Source: an uncultured Pseudomonadales bacterium (GTDB lineage: Bacteria > Pseudomonadota > Gammaproteobacteria > Pseudomonadales > Balneatricaceae). Taken from it: 64,000 nt of DNA. The notes beneath the pieces are model-generated. The model ran no database searches. It was not told the origin of the DNA and saw only the letters and a program-made list of their open reading frames with translations. The stretch is from assembly GCA_937773555.1 (NCBI GenBank), contig CALJVT010000006.1, positions 340,001-404,000 on the forward strand, written 5' to 3'. Shown in pieces: positions 48,180 through 57,800 of the stretch. Numbering within the stretch: position 1 is the stretch's first letter; each line of letters begins with the position of its first letter. A program made the translations under genes and the position numbers.

Positions 48180-49079
48180 CTAATGCTTACGGGTAACGAT
48201 GAAGTCTGCCAACCACACTAGAGGTTGTGCTGCAGCACCAAATTCTGTGACAGACGCTTTGGCCTGCTGATGTAATTCCATCAAACGCGCCTTAGCAGCG
48301 GTCATACCCAGCAACGCAGGGTAGGTAGATTTATCATTAATCATATCAGAGCCTTGCGCTTTGCCGAGAGTCGCAGTGTCACTCTCAATGTCCAATATAT
48401 CATCTTGCACCTGAAAGGCTAAACCAATCGCTTGTGCATAGGTACGCAAAAAGTCAATTTGCTTAGTGCCAACATGGTTCTGTGACAGGGCACCAATTTC
48501 TACACTAGCAACAATCAAAGCCCCTGTTTTTAAACTATGCAGACGCTCCAATTGAGCCAAATTAACTGCGTCATGTGCTGCTGCCATATCGAGCATTTGC
48601 CCAGCCACCATGCCTTTAGCACCAGACGCCTGCGCCAAACATGCCACCATAGCTAAACACTGCTCCGCACTTATTTGTGGCCCATGGGCTTTGACTAGTA
48701 ATTCAAAAGCCAGCGCTTGTAAGGCATCGCCAGCTAATATTGCAGTGGCTTCGTCAAAAGCAACATGACAACTAGGTTGACCTCGGCGTAAGGCGTCATC
48801 ATCCATAGCTGGAAGGTCATCATGAATCAAAGAATAGGCATGCATCGCTTCAACGGCAGCAGCCAACGGATCCAAAGCTGCAACATCATCAACGCCACAC
48901 GCACGGGCAGCACCATAAACTAAGGCTGCCCTCACCCGCTTACCACCTTGCACCGCACTATAGGCCATGGCTTGAGACAAAACCACACTGGCACGGCGTT
49001 TACCAATCGCCGTATTGAGGTATTGCTCTACACGGTTTTTAGAATAGTTTAGAAAGTCGTCTAATGATTCAAAGTGCAA
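48180..49079 (-). CDS. ispA: Polyprenyl (farnesyl/geranyl) diphosphate synthase
   Basis: Condenses isopentenyl and allylic diphosphates to farnesyl diphosphate. 299 residues. First Asp-rich motif HDDLPAMDDD, GGKRVRAALVYG upstream of it, and the second motif QDDILDIES are intact. The neighbours xseB (upstream) and dxs (downstream) form the classical xseB-ispA-dxs operon, which supports FPP synthase. Confidence 0.97.
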   Translation of the reverse strand: MHFESLDDFLNYSKNRVEQYLNTAIGKRRASVVLSQAMAYSAVQGGKRVRAALVYGAARACGVDDVAALDPLAAAVEAMHAYSLIHDDLPAMDDDALRRGQPSCHVAFDEATAILAGDALQALAFELLVKAHGPQISAEQCLAMVACLAQASGAKGMVAGQMLDMAAAHDAVNLAQLERLHSLKTGALIVASVEIGALSQNHVGTKQIDFLRTYAQAIGLAFQVQDDILDIESDTATLGKAQGSDMINDKSTYPALLGMTAAKARLMELHQQAKASVTEFGAAAQPLVWLADFIVTRKH

Positions 49080-49081
49080 AC

Positions 49082-49327
49082 TTAAGGTTCCTTACTAAAG
49101 GGCTGCTCTACAACACGGCCTTGGGCATCTTGCATCAATACATTAACCTTTTGCTCAGCTTGAGCAAGCGCAGCTTGGCAGCCCCTCGTTAATAAAATCC
49201 CACGCTCAAAGGCAGCCAAAGAATCTTCTAGGGTTAAGTCGCCCTGCTCCATTTGTTTCACCAAAGCTTCTAACTCGGCTAACGAAGCTTCAAAATTAAA
49301 TACACTTTCAGTTTGATCCTTAGTCAT
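49082..49327 (-). CDS. xseB: Exodeoxyribonuclease VII small subunit
   Basis: 81-residue helical subunit of exonuclease VII, starting at ATG 49327 (a GTG one codon earlier overlaps the yggT stop). [33 protein letters not shown] is the family hallmark region at residues 10-42. It ends 2 bp before ispA. The large subunit xseA is not in this window. Confidence 0.95.
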   Translation of the reverse strand: MTKDQTESVFNFEASLAELEALVKQMEQGDLTLEDSLAAFERGILLTRGCQAALAQAEQKVNVLMQDAQGRVVEQPFSKEP

Positions 49328-49329
49328 CA

Positions 49330-49911
49330 CTATAGCCCCAATACCAAACCACGCGGCATACCAAAGGTAGACGCAGCATTCTGAATCACCAGCATGTCCA
49401 CTAAGTTAATCATAATGAAAACCAAAATAGGTGAAAAGTCTAAGCCTCCAAGGTTAGGCAACATGCGTCGCACAGGCGACATAACTGGCTCTGTAAGTTG
49501 GTGCAATAAATAGGCACCAGGGTGATTAGTTTGAGGCGCAAGCCAACTCAAAACAATACTTGCCAGTATGGCAAAGAATAATAAATCGAGCACTTGAGAA
49601 GCCAAACCAATAAGGCTCCATACCGCCAAGCTCATAGGGTTAGGTAGATCAAAACCAGCAATTAATAGTACAACAACGATTAATAATAACTGTACTAAAA
49701 AGGCTAACACTAAAGTAGCAAGGCTAAAACGTCCTGTGCGTGGCATGACTTTTTGCAAAATAGTAACGAACGGTTGTGTCATTTTCACCACTGCTTGAGC
49801 TAAGGGATTATAAAAATCAGCCTTAGCCAACTGCAACATAAAGCGAATAATAACCAGCGTTAGGTATAAGCCAAAGACTGTTTGCACTAAAAATACACCT
49901 GCATTTGACAT
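49330..49911 (-). CDS. yggT: YggT family membrane protein
   Basis: 193-residue inner-membrane protein made of two YggT repeats, each with two helices and a R-x-(L/M)-L-P-like loop: [28 protein letters not shown] and [22 protein letters not shown]. The function is not settled; it has been linked to K+ uptake and cell division. It is normally next to proC; here it leads into xseB-ispA-dxs instead and shares bases with the xseB start. Confidence 0.93.
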   Translation of the reverse strand: MSNAGVFLVQTVFGLYLTLVIIRFMLQLAKADFYNPLAQAVVKMTQPFVTILQKVMPRTGRFSLATLVLAFLVQLLLIVVVLLIAGFDLPNPMSLAVWSLIGLASQVLDLLFFAILASIVLSWLAPQTNHPGAYLLHQLTEPVMSPVRRMLPNLGGLDFSPILVFIMINLVDMLVIQNAASTFGMPRGLVLGL

Positions 49912-50301
49912 AATGAAACAACATCCTTAATAGACTAAGATAGATTAATAAAGAAGCCTTTGGCCGCTCTATAAATCTGGATCGATAATTGATGTAATAG
50001 TGTCTCATATTGGATGCATGGAGACTACTAGGGATGTGTCTTCAAAGGTGCTTTAAACGTTTGGTTAACAAGACCCAGCAGTCTTTTAAATAAACCTGTC
50101 TCTTCAAACTTATTGGCAGGCCAGCACCTTAAGCGGTCAACAGCGGCATCACAGAAGCCAAAACCTCTTCATTGCTCCAGTAATTAAGATATTATCTATT
50201 TCATCTTGCTCTTGATTTAGCTTTTACTTTTTGCAACGAATCACGCACACTTGGTAGCCCATAAAGCGTCCGATGTGCGCGTCTAAAGAAGCCAGAAAAC
50301 C
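49912..50301. other. Intergenic region where metX-metW would be expected
   Basis: 390 bases between divergent yggT and the DUF4426 gene, without a recognisable gene. On the minus strand there is a short open stretch around 50030-50150 (reads ...ANKFEETGLFKRLLGL...) with no start codon, possibly a remnant. No repeat or terminator identified. Confidence 0.4.
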
Positions 50302-50757
50302 ATGAGTCCTAAAACACACCATAGCCTTATCTTTCGCTTAGTGCTAGCTTCACTAACACTTTCGTTTGTGTTGCCTAGCTTCGCAGAACAGGCCATCCAT
50401 AGCCAAAAATACGACATCCACTATAATGCCTTTAACACCATGATAGTGACACCTGAAGTGGCTCAAACTTATGGCTTCACTCGTGCCAGAAACCGCGCAT
50501 TACTCAATGTGGCAGTGATTGATAAAGCCACAAAAAGACCTCTTGCTGCCATGGTCACAGGCACTAGAACCAACATTATTGGGCAAGTATTACCGTTAGA
50601 ATTTCAGCAAATAAAAGAGCAAAATGCTATTTACTACATTGCCCAATTACGTTTCACAGAAGAGGAAATGTGGCGTTTTGAGCTAAAGATACAGCCAGAT
50701 TTAAATGCAAAGGCAATACCGTTAAAGTTTAGTCAAACATTTTATTTGGAGCAGTAG
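50302..50757 (+). CDS. DUF4426 periplasmic protein
   Basis: 151 residues with a signal peptide (hydrophobic ~10-25, cleavage after PSFA) and a single DUF4426-like beta-rich domain: SQKYDIHYNAFNTMIVTPEVAQTYG, TRARNRALLNVAVI, and an aromatic C-terminus QTFYLEQ. Homologues in pseudomonads lie between metW and rdgB, in agreement with rdgB-hemW being next here. No biochemical role is known. It is convergent with hemW (16 bp apart). Confidence 0.88.
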   Translation: MSPKTHHSLIFRLVLASLTLSFVLPSFAEQAIHSQKYDIHYNAFNTMIVTPEVAQTYGFTRARNRALLNVAVIDKATKRPLAAMVTGTRTNIIGQVLPLEFQQIKEQNAIYYIAQLRFTEEEMWRFELKIQPDLNAKAIPLKFSQTFYLEQ

Positions 50758-50773
50758 CCTATAATTAAACTAT

Positions 50774-51934
50774 TTATTCAAAATAGCCTAACAGGTCATT
50801 TAAAAAGCGCCATCCTAGGGGAGTAGCCTGAAGCCTATCTGGCATCATCAGTCCAGCCTTTCTAGCTGATGCAATTGCCCCCTCTACTTGAGCCAACGAT
50901 TGCCCAGTTTTGGCTAGGTAGCTAGCTGAAGAAACGCCCTTTTGAAGACGCAGAACATTCATAAAAAATTCCAGCTTTAGCTCTTCTGGGGCAACACAAT
51001 GGCTTGACGCCAGTGGTGTAATAGATTCCATATAAGCCTTAGGTTGGCGCAACTTTACCCTGCGTTCTATAACCATTTCACCATCATGCCAACGGCTCAC
51101 TTTGCCATGAGCTCCAGCTCCAACACCAATGTAATCGCCAAAGTTCCAGTAGTTAAGGTTATGCTGTGCCTGACTCGTTTGTTTAGCATACGCTGAAATT
51201 TCATACTGACTTAACCCAGCCGCTTCGATAAGTACTTGGCCTTGATCTTGAATATCAACCAAAATGTCTTCATTAGGTAAGTTAGGAGGGCGGCTATGGA
51301 ATTCAGTATTAGGCTCAATAGTGAGCTGATACCAAGAGAGGTGATCAGTGCCAAATTCCAATGCTTGCTGCAAATCGGATAACCCACTCTCAACACTCTG
51401 CCCTGGCAAACCATGCATCAAGTCTAAGTTGATGCGCTTAAACCCTAAAGTCTGAGCTTTACCAATAGCCAACTTAGCTTGGGTAGCATCATGTATGCGG
51501 CCTAAAGCTTGTAAACACCCATCGTCAAAACTTTGCACGCCAATGGACAACCGGTTAATACCCTGTTCTAGAAAGCCAGCAAATTTTGCTTGTTCAAAGG
51601 TTCCGGGGTTGGCCTCTAAGGTGACCTCCATGCCGTCTTCACAATTAATATTGGCTTTAACAAAATTTAGGATTTCACCGATGCCCAAAGCGCTCATTAA
51701 ACTAGGTGTGCCTCCACCAATAAAAATACTATGCAAAGTACGACCACTGACAGCCGCCAGTTCTTTGCTAAGGTCTGCAAGTAATGCCCTAATATAATGA
51801 GCCTCAGGAATGGCCTCTCCACCCTGAGTGGCATGGGAGTTAAAGTCACAATAAGGGCACTTGCGCACACACCAGGGGATGTGCACGTAGAGGCTAAGGG
51901 CAGGCATCGCTATCTGGTGGCTAACGGATTGCAT
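50774..51934 (-). CDS. hemW: Radical SAM heme chaperone HemW
   Basis: Radical SAM protein of the HemN-like group that binds heme; long annotated as an oxygen-independent coproporphyrinogen oxidase. 386 residues. The 4Fe-4S motif CVRKCPYCDFNSH lies about residue 22, with FIGGGTPS and GVQSFDDG following. The presence of that CxxxCxxC but a shorter N-terminus than HemN identifies HemW. The start ATG shares its A with the rdgB stop. Confidence 0.95.
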   Translation of the reverse strand: MQSVSHQIAMPALSLYVHIPWCVRKCPYCDFNSHATQGGEAIPEAHYIRALLADLSKELAAVSGRTLHSIFIGGGTPSLMSALGIGEILNFVKANINCEDGMEVTLEANPGTFEQAKFAGFLEQGINRLSIGVQSFDDGCLQALGRIHDATQAKLAIGKAQTLGFKRINLDLMHGLPGQSVESGLSDLQQALEFGTDHLSWYQLTIEPNTEFHSRPPNLPNEDILVDIQDQGQVLIEAAGLSQYEISAYAKQTSQAQHNLNYWNFGDYIGVGAGAHGKVSRWHDGEMVIERRVKLRQPKAYMESITPLASSHCVAPEELKLEFFMNVLRLQKGVSSASYLAKTGQSLAQVEGAIASARKAGLMMPDRLQATPLGWRFLNDLLGYFE

Positions 51935-52539
51935 TAATTTTGCGCTAACGCACGCTGTAATTGAGACAGGGCTTTGCCACGGTGGCTGATGGCAATCTTT
52001 TCTGTAGGACTTAGTTGCGCAGCACGGCAGCCTTTTTCTATTACTTGAAAAATAGGATCGTAGCCAAAGCCATGGTCGCCTTGGGCACTATCCATGATTA
52101 CACCTTCCCACGCAGCTTGGCAAATAAGTGGGGTGGGATCGGTGGCATGGCGCATGTACACCAGCACACATTGAAATCGAGCAGTGCGCTGGCTTAGTGG
52201 AATATCTGCCAGGTTAGTAATTAGTTGGGCGCTATTGGCGGCATCTTTAGCGTGACCCTTTAAATTAGAGTCAGCATAACGGGCAGAATAAATTCCTGGA
52301 GCACCGCCTAATACATCCACTTCTAGACCTGAGTCGTCAGCTAAAGCGGGCATACCGGATGCTTGGGATGCATGGCGCGCCTTAAGAATTGCATTTTCAA
52401 CAAAGGTAAGGCCTGTTTCTTCAACCTCTTCTGAAACAAACTGGCTTTGTGGGACTAACTCAATACCCAAAGGCACCAAACACTGGCCAAACTCTTTTAA
52501 CTTACCAGCGTTGCCGCTTGCCAAAACCACTTTTTTCAT
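51934..52539 (-). CDS. rdgB: dITP/XTP pyrophosphatase (RdgB/HAM1)
   Basis: Removes non-canonical purine nucleoside triphosphates. 201 residues beginning VVLASGNAGKLKEF, the family N-terminus, with ADDSGLEVDVLGGAPGIYSARYA in the middle and GYDPIF plus SHRGKAL near the C-terminus. All substrate-binding motifs are present. It is one base from hemW, and in the conserved rdgB-hemW order. Confidence 0.97.
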   Translation of the reverse strand: MKKVVLASGNAGKLKEFGQCLVPLGIELVPQSQFVSEEVEETGLTFVENAILKARHASQASGMPALADDSGLEVDVLGGAPGIYSARYADSNLKGHAKDAANSAQLITNLADIPLSQRTARFQCVLVYMRHATDPTPLICQAAWEGVIMDSAQGDHGFGYDPIFQVIEKGCRAAQLSPTEKIAISHRGKALSQLQRALAQN

Positions 52540-52569
52540 TTTTAGGCCGTTGTGAATGGGGGTTTAGGC

Positions 52570-53184
52570 TTAGAGTGCAACACACACCCAAAGCACTAGC
52601 GCATCTTCTTTACTGGTTGATACCACCGCATGACCCATAGTGCTATCAAAATAAGTGCTGTCACCTTCGCTAAGTGCCAGCGGCTCATATTCTTCTGTAT
52701 ACACCAGCACATCGCCGTCTAGTACAAGCAGCAGCTCTTCACCTTCATGCCTCACCCAGCCACCAAATTCATCCAACGTGCGAGCACGAACACGGCTTTT
52801 AAAAGGCACCATGCGTTTTGAATCTAATTCTGTAGCCAACAACTCATGTTCATAGGTAGCTGTTAGGTGCTCGCGGCCTTCCTGTTTTTTGGTCACAGTC
52901 CGGCGGCCAGAGATGCGCACTTCTTTTACAGGTGCGAACAGCTGAGGCATATCGATAGCCAAACCAACAGCTAGTTTTTGCATCAAATTAAAGGTAGGTG
53001 ACAGCTGATTATTTTCCATTTTTGACAAAGTGGATTGCGCTACACCTGTCACTTTGCTGGCCTGCTGCAAAGTCATTTGTCGATCTTGTCGCAAAGCCCT
53101 GAGACGCTCACCAAAATTACCTTGCTGCGCAGCCGGGCTTGGAACAGGAGGTAATATGCCCGCTTCGGGACGCAGTGTAGACAT
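52570..53184 (-). CDS. XRE-cupin transcriptional regulator
   Basis: 204 residues: N-terminal HTH (RLRALRQDRQMTLQQASKVTGVAQSTLSKMENNQLSPTF region at ~27-65) and C-terminal cupin (~115-200, HEGEELLLVLDGDVLVY, GDSTYFDSTMGHAVVS). This design senses a small ligand with the cupin. It sits 17 bp after sdaA on the same strand, so it may regulate serine degradation. Dyads upstream of sdaA are candidate sites. The ligand is unknown. Confidence 0.9.
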   Translation of the reverse strand: MSTLRPEAGILPPVPSPAAQQGNFGERLRALRQDRQMTLQQASKVTGVAQSTLSKMENNQLSPTFNLMQKLAVGLAIDMPQLFAPVKEVRISGRRTVTKKQEGREHLTATYEHELLATELDSKRMVPFKSRVRARTLDEFGGWVRHEGEELLLVLDGDVLVYTEEYEPLALSEGDSTYFDSTMGHAVVSTSKEDALVLWVCVAL

Positions 53185-53201
53185 GCGTTTCTCCTCCCTT
53201 G

Positions 53202-54590
53202 TTAACAGTTGGTCACGTTGACTGCAAGCCCCCCACGGGAGGTTTCTTTATATTTATCCTGCATATCAGCACCCGTTTCACGCATAGTCTTGATTACGTC
53301 ATCCAGCGATACCAAATGTTCACCATCGCCACGCATAGCCATATGCGCAGCATTAATAGCTTTGATAGAACCCATAGCATTACGCTCAATACACGGCACC
53401 TGAACCAACCCAGCAATAGGGTCACAGGTAAGGCCTAAGTTGTGTTCCATGCCAATTTCAGCAGCATTTTCAACTTGCTCAGGAGTACCACCTATCACTT
53501 CAGCTAAACCAGCAGCAGCCATGGCACAGGCGCTACCCACCTCACCTTGGCATCCCACTTCTGCCCCTGAAATAGATGCATTGAGTTTACATAAGATACC
53601 CACGGCAGCTGCCGCCAGTATGAAGCTAACAATACCCTTATCATCAGCTGATGGATAGAAATTATCGTAATAATGTAACACAGCAGGAATAATACCCGCA
53701 GCACCATTGGTGGGAGCGGTCACAATACGACCACCAGCAGCATTTTCTTCATTAACAGCCATAGCATAAAGGTTTACCCAATCCATGGCAGATAGCTGTG
53801 GGGTAATCACTTTTACAGATCCCAAGCTACTAAGCTTTTGATACAAGTCTGCAGCCCGACGCCTCACATTAAGACCACCAGGTAAAACGCCTCCGGTATG
53901 GCAACCATTGTGCACACACTGCTGCATCACCTTCCACAGGTGCAAGATTTTACTTCTTACTTCTTCTTCTGTGCGCCAAGTCTTCTCATTCTCCATCATT
54001 ACCTGACTAATACTCATACCTGAAGTCTTGCAATGAGCAAGCAACTCAGCGCCAGAAGTAAATGGGTAAGGCACTTTGGGTTGATCTTCATCTATGGGGA
54101 TTTCGTCAGCTTTCGCTGCCATTTCGTCAACAATAAAGCCACCACCCACTGAATAATAGGACATTTCTAACAACACATTACCAGAAGCACCAAAAGCACT
54201 CATGGTCATACCATTAGGGTGATAAGGAAGTGATTCCTCCAGATTAAGAATAACGTCACGGTGTTGAATAAACTCAACTTCATGCTCACGGTTGAGTGGC
54301 AACCGCTCATTAGCCATAATTTCATCTAACATAGGCTGTACTTGTGGCGGATCAATAGTATCTGGTGCCTCACCCAATAAACCAAGAATTACAGCAATAT
54401 CACTGGCGTGGCCTTTACCAGTGGCGCCAAGAGAGCCAAAAAGCTCTCCTTTAACTCGCGTCACTTGCGTTAACTTACCTTCACTTTTCAGCTGTTCTAC
54501 AAAAGCTAAGGAAGCCCGCATGGGGCCCACAGTATGGGAACTAGACGGGCCAATGCCTATTTTTAGTAAGTCAAATACGCTTAAACTCAT
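53202..54590 (-). CDS. sdaA: L-serine dehydratase (single-chain, [4Fe-4S])
   Basis: Converts L-serine to pyruvate and ammonia with an iron-sulfur cluster. 462 residues in the single-chain alpha+beta form: N-terminal [21 protein letters not shown], cluster region [28 protein letters not shown], and a C-terminal Cys (NVTNC) that plugs the active site in characterised homologues. AAGG precedes the ATG. Followed by the XRE-cupin gene after 17 bp. Confidence 0.97.
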   Translation of the reverse strand: MSLSVFDLLKIGIGPSSSHTVGPMRASLAFVEQLKSEGKLTQVTRVKGELFGSLGATGKGHASDIAVILGLLGEAPDTIDPPQVQPMLDEIMANERLPLNREHEVEFIQHRDVILNLEESLPYHPNGMTMSAFGASGNVLLEMSYYSVGGGFIVDEMAAKADEIPIDEDQPKVPYPFTSGAELLAHCKTSGMSISQVMMENEKTWRTEEEVRSKILHLWKVMQQCVHNGCHTGGVLPGGLNVRRRAADLYQKLSSLGSVKVITPQLSAMDWVNLYAMAVNEENAAGGRIVTAPTNGAAGIIPAVLHYYDNFYPSADDKGIVSFILAAAAVGILCKLNASISGAEVGCQGEVGSACAMAAAGLAEVIGGTPEQVENAAEIGMEHNLGLTCDPIAGLVQVPCIERNAMGSIKAINAAHMAMRGDGEHLVSLDDVIKTMRETGADMQDKYKETSRGGLAVNVTNC

Positions 54591-54604
54591 TTTTGATGCC
54601 TTCG

Positions 54605-54638
54605 TAGTGGTCAGGCCACTAGGTTAAATTAATAACCT
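54605..54638. promoter_or_regulatory. Two adjacent dyads upstream of sdaA
   Basis: TAGTGG/CCACTA with a 5-base spacer (54605-54621), then AGGTTA/TAACCT with a 6-base A/T spacer (54621-54638), 15-48 bp upstream of the sdaA start. They may be operators, for example for the XRE-cupin protein encoded next to sdaA. Confidence 0.4.
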
Positions 54639-54796
54639 TGAACTATCACCTAATACTTGCCATACCATCTACCTTGGTGCGACACACAAGTAGCTTTAAG
54701 CTCCAGACACAAGAGTTTATGCACTATCTAGTCGTTCAAGCAGGCCCGCACAGGCAAACACTAACTGCCACCATGGTATTTCCCCACATAGCGCAG

Positions 54797-55813
54797 TTAA
54801 TGGGCGCCAGGCACATCATTAAGTGTTGTTCTAGCCAAAATATCAACACCCTGCTGATTCCAGAAATGCAACAGGTCAATAAATACCCAATTTTCCGCCA
54901 ACTTATCTCCATCACGACGGTAAATATCAATCACACGCATCTCAGCAGACTTGCCCGTTGCAGGCATACCCATGAAACCACCAATAGGCTCTAGGGTTAA
55001 ATTTGGCCAACCAAAAAATCCACCAAATTCACCTTCAGCCATGCGGCAAATATGGCCATTAAAGTCGCGGTTTTCGAATCCCGCTCTAAACGGCCCAGAG
55101 TGTTGCTGAGCGTAACGTGGGATGGTGTAAGTGGCACCAATGCCTGTTGGGCCCCACCAAATCATGTCTTCGTGCCAACTCAATCGTAACTCATCTTCTA
55201 GGGATAGTTCATTACTCCATTCACCTAACGCATTAATCATGTGATTAATCGCAGCTAAGGTCTTTTTACCCTGTTCCGACGCTTGCTCATTAAACATTAA
55301 GCCAGTGTGAGAAATAGGCCCAGGCTGCACAAGCTCAGCCGCAGTCTGAGGAGGGAATGGCTGCAAGCCCGCTTGCACCATCAAGTGTGGGATATCGAAA
55401 AACATGGCTGTTTCTGCTATTTTACCGTTTTCAACCTTATTGAATTCACAGTATCTGAGCATCGCCATTTTTCCGGTGGGCTTAATGCCCAACCAAGGCT
55501 CGTCAAACAAGCCCATCAGGTGGCCCATAGAAACCACCCACACAGATGAGAAATTATCGATCTCGTTGCAACCTGCCATGAAGATGTCTTGGCGGCGCTG
55601 CAAATGCTTTAAAGAATGTCGCAGTGGCTGCCAAAATAACCCTGCTACTTGGGCTGCAGAGGTTTGCTCATGGAAAGGATGGTAACCTCGCCAAAGATAA
55701 TCATCAGCTGTATAGTTTTGTATCACTTTACCTAATGCTTCTGGGCTAGAAGTGTCTAAACGCTTGTAAAAATCAACTACTAAGGCTTTTGCTGCCTGAA
55801 TATCATTTTTCAT
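54797..55813 (-). CDS. Double SnoaL/NTF2-like protein
   Basis: 338-residue soluble protein made of two SnoaL/NTF2-like halves (~1-150 and ~175-335). The second half has WHEDMIWWGPTGIGATYT, MAEGEFGGFFGWPN and the closing MPATGKSAEMRVIDIYRR then ENWVFIDLLHFWNQQGVD. The same C-terminal pattern occurs in two other proteins encoded here (60563-61102 and 62414-63464), so they are paralogues. The fold is used by ester cyclases, hydrolases and isomerases; the reaction here is unknown. It is the last gene of the leftward arm, 11 bp after the MalG-type permease. Confidence 0.85.
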   Translation of the reverse strand: MKNDIQAAKALVVDFYKRLDTSSPEALGKVIQNYTADDYLWRGYHPFHEQTSAAQVAGLFWQPLRHSLKHLQRRQDIFMAGCNEIDNFSSVWVVSMGHLMGLFDEPWLGIKPTGKMAMLRYCEFNKVENGKIAETAMFFDIPHLMVQAGLQPFPPQTAAELVQPGPISHTGLMFNEQASEQGKKTLAAINHMINALGEWSNELSLEDELRLSWHEDMIWWGPTGIGATYTIPRYAQQHSGPFRAGFENRDFNGHICRMAEGEFGGFFGWPNLTLEPIGGFMGMPATGKSAEMRVIDIYRRDGDKLAENWVFIDLLHFWNQQGVDILARTTLNDVPGAH

Positions 55814-55824
55814 ATTTAATTAAT

Positions 55825-56706
55825 TTATCCTTTGACTGCACCAGTAGTTAAACCGGATACAATTTGACGCTGAAAGAACATGACCAAAATAAATAATGGA
55901 ATCATCGCTGATACTACTGCAGCTACTGCAAACATCACATTACCTTCTACTTGAGTAGTTCCTAAAAAGCTTGCAATTTTTGGTATCATCGTTTGGTTAT
56001 CTTGGCTCAACAAAGACGCAGTTACGGCAAAGTCGTTGTAAGCCAATAAAAAGCTAAACAGCCCTGTAGTAATCACCCCTGGCCACATGACTGGTATTAT
56101 AACGTGCCGGAATGCTTGAAAGCGGGTGCAACCGTCTACCATGGCACTTTCGTCAAGGTCTTTGGGGATATTTAGAAAGAATGAGTGCAGCATCCACAAG
56201 GTAAAGGGCTGGTTAATGGCCACCAAAACTATAATTGAAGTAGGTAAATAACCCCAAACATTCCACTCAAAGAAAGGTAAAAGATAACCTGACACAAGAG
56301 TAATGTGAGGCATTGCTCGAAACACTAAAGCCAGCATAAGGATCCAGAAAGAGTATTTAAATCCAGATCGAGCTAGGGCGTACCCTCCCAAAGTGCCCAA
56401 GGTAAGAGAAATAATAACTGTAGAGACTACAACAATGGCGGTATTGATAACAGATTCACCAAATCCATGTTCTACCCATGCGCCGTAATACCCATTGGTG
56501 GTAAAAAAATCACCTGTTTCAATCATGGTTCGCACACCATAAAGCGCATTAGTCCAATCTGCTTTAGAAAAGAAATCCCCTTGCACTTTAAAGGAGCCCC
56601 AAAGGGTCCATAAAAACGGTGATGCAGCAACCATAATCCACAGAACAACGAATCCTGTTGAAATAATAGCTAGACTAGTAGAGCGACGTTGCGCTGGGTT
56701 TGACAT
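55825..56706 (-). CDS. Carbohydrate ABC transporter permease, MalG type
   Basis: 293-residue inner-membrane permease with about six helices. The EAA loop DESAMVDGCTRFQAFRHVIIPV is intact and a long N-terminal periplasmic loop precedes the core. Member of the CUT1 sugar/polyol importer family. It follows the MalF-type gene after 21 bp and pairs with it, the binding protein upstream and the divergent ATPase. Substrate is not evident; the associated dehydrogenases suggest a polyol. Confidence 0.92.
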   Translation of the reverse strand: MSNPAQRRSTSLAIISTGFVVLWIMVAASPFLWTLWGSFKVQGDFFSKADWTNALYGVRTMIETGDFFTTNGYYGAWVEHGFGESVINTAIVVVSTVIISLTLGTLGGYALARSGFKYSFWILMLALVFRAMPHITLVSGYLLPFFEWNVWGYLPTSIIVLVAINQPFTLWMLHSFFLNIPKDLDESAMVDGCTRFQAFRHVIIPVMWPGVITTGLFSFLLAYNDFAVTASLLSQDNQTMIPKIASFLGTTQVEGNVMFAVAAVVSAMIPLFILVMFFQRQIVSGLTTGAVKG

Positions 56707-56727
56707 GATGTGCTCCTTACTTAAGCT

Positions 56728-57756
56728 TTAATGTGCTGTGCGGCTAAAATCACGCCAAGTACGAAAGAGCACGGGTAACAATAAAATAGCAACACCAACA
56801 ATAGTGAGCATAGAGGTTGCTGCAGCTGAGCCAAATAATTGAGTATCAGATGTTAAATCTTTGTATATGATCCAGCTTAATGACGTCGCACTAGCCTCTG
56901 ACGCAAAGCTAACAATGGGCTCAAGCACCCGGAAATTGTCCATCAACTGCATTAAGGTAATGAACACAACCAATGGTTTCATGTAGGGCACCACGACATA
57001 ACGAATACGTTGCCAGCGGTTGGCTCCATCTATGGTTGCCGCTTCCAGAGTATCCGTTGGAACTGTTTGCAGCCCAGCATAGAAAACGATAAAAGAAAAC
57101 GGCGCCGAATGCCAGATACCATAAACTATGAGCATCATCCACGTGAGTGCAGGTGACGCTTTTAAAGATAAGTTAGGGTCGTTAAAAAGGGATTGTATTG
57201 AAGCACCAATAACGCCCTCTCCATCAATCATCCAAAACAAAATTAACGAGCCAATCAACGGTGTCACAATCATTGGCAAAAGGGAGACAAAAATAGTAGG
57301 GCCTTTAGCAAATTTAGGCAGTGCATTTACGCCTAGGGCTATAGCAAGACCCAATACAATAACAAAAGGAGTCACCACGAACGTGTAGGTTAACGTAAAT
57401 GCTAGTGCTTTATAAAAGGGAAGGTTGAGCAGTTTATTAAAAAACATACTCATATTTTCACTATTGCTCCAAGCCAAGCTTATCTCGTCAAAAGCAAGAT
57501 GATTGCGATTTGTATAATTATCAAAACCACTGAACTGCCCTAGTGGTTGATCTGTCCTAAGCTGCGCGGTAGCCTCCACATCAATAACAGTGACTTGTTT
57601 GCAGCCAAATGGCCCACAGCTTTCAGAGCTAACAAGAACTTTCTCATGCTCTACGTGCAAAGACTGGGTTATTACAGAGATTACCGGAAAGGCGATAAAC
57701 AAAATCATGGCCGTTAACGACGGAATAATAAACCAAAAAAATGTACGATGAGGCAT
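56728..57756 (-). CDS. Carbohydrate ABC transporter permease, MalF type
   Basis: 342-residue permease with about six to seven helices. EAA loop LEAATIDGANRWQRIRYVVVPYM. After helix 1 there is an enlarged periplasmic loop (~residues 35-110) with a C-x4-C pair in SCGPFGC that could form a disulfide. It follows the binding protein gene after a terminator-like hairpin, and forms the CUT1 heterodimer with the MalG-type gene. Confidence 0.92.
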   Translation of the reverse strand: MPHRTFFWFIIPSLTAMILFIAFPVISVITQSLHVEHEKVLVSSESCGPFGCKQVTVIDVEATAQLRTDQPLGQFSGFDNYTNRNHLAFDEISLAWSNSENMSMFFNKLLNLPFYKALAFTLTYTFVVTPFVIVLGLAIALGVNALPKFAKGPTIFVSLLPMIVTPLIGSLILFWMIDGEGVIGASIQSLFNDPNLSLKASPALTWMMLIVYGIWHSAPFSFIVFYAGLQTVPTDTLEAATIDGANRWQRIRYVVVPYMKPLVVFITLMQLMDNFRVLEPIVSFASEASATSLSWIIYKDLTSDTQLFGSAAATSMLTIVGVAILLLPVLFRTWRDFSRTAH

Positions 57757-57800
57757 GTAAGTAATTTCCGTTTATACAAAAGGCTTGGGCAAAATAACTA

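Noticed and set aside
50030-50160. Short minus-strand coding-like stretch
   Set aside because: About 35 codons with no start codon and an upstream in-frame stop; no recognised family. Could be a remnant, not reported as a gene.
54638-54994. Plus-strand open frame opposite the NTF2 gene end
   Set aside because: Overlaps the conserved 3' end of the double NTF2 gene, no family and no ribosome binding site.
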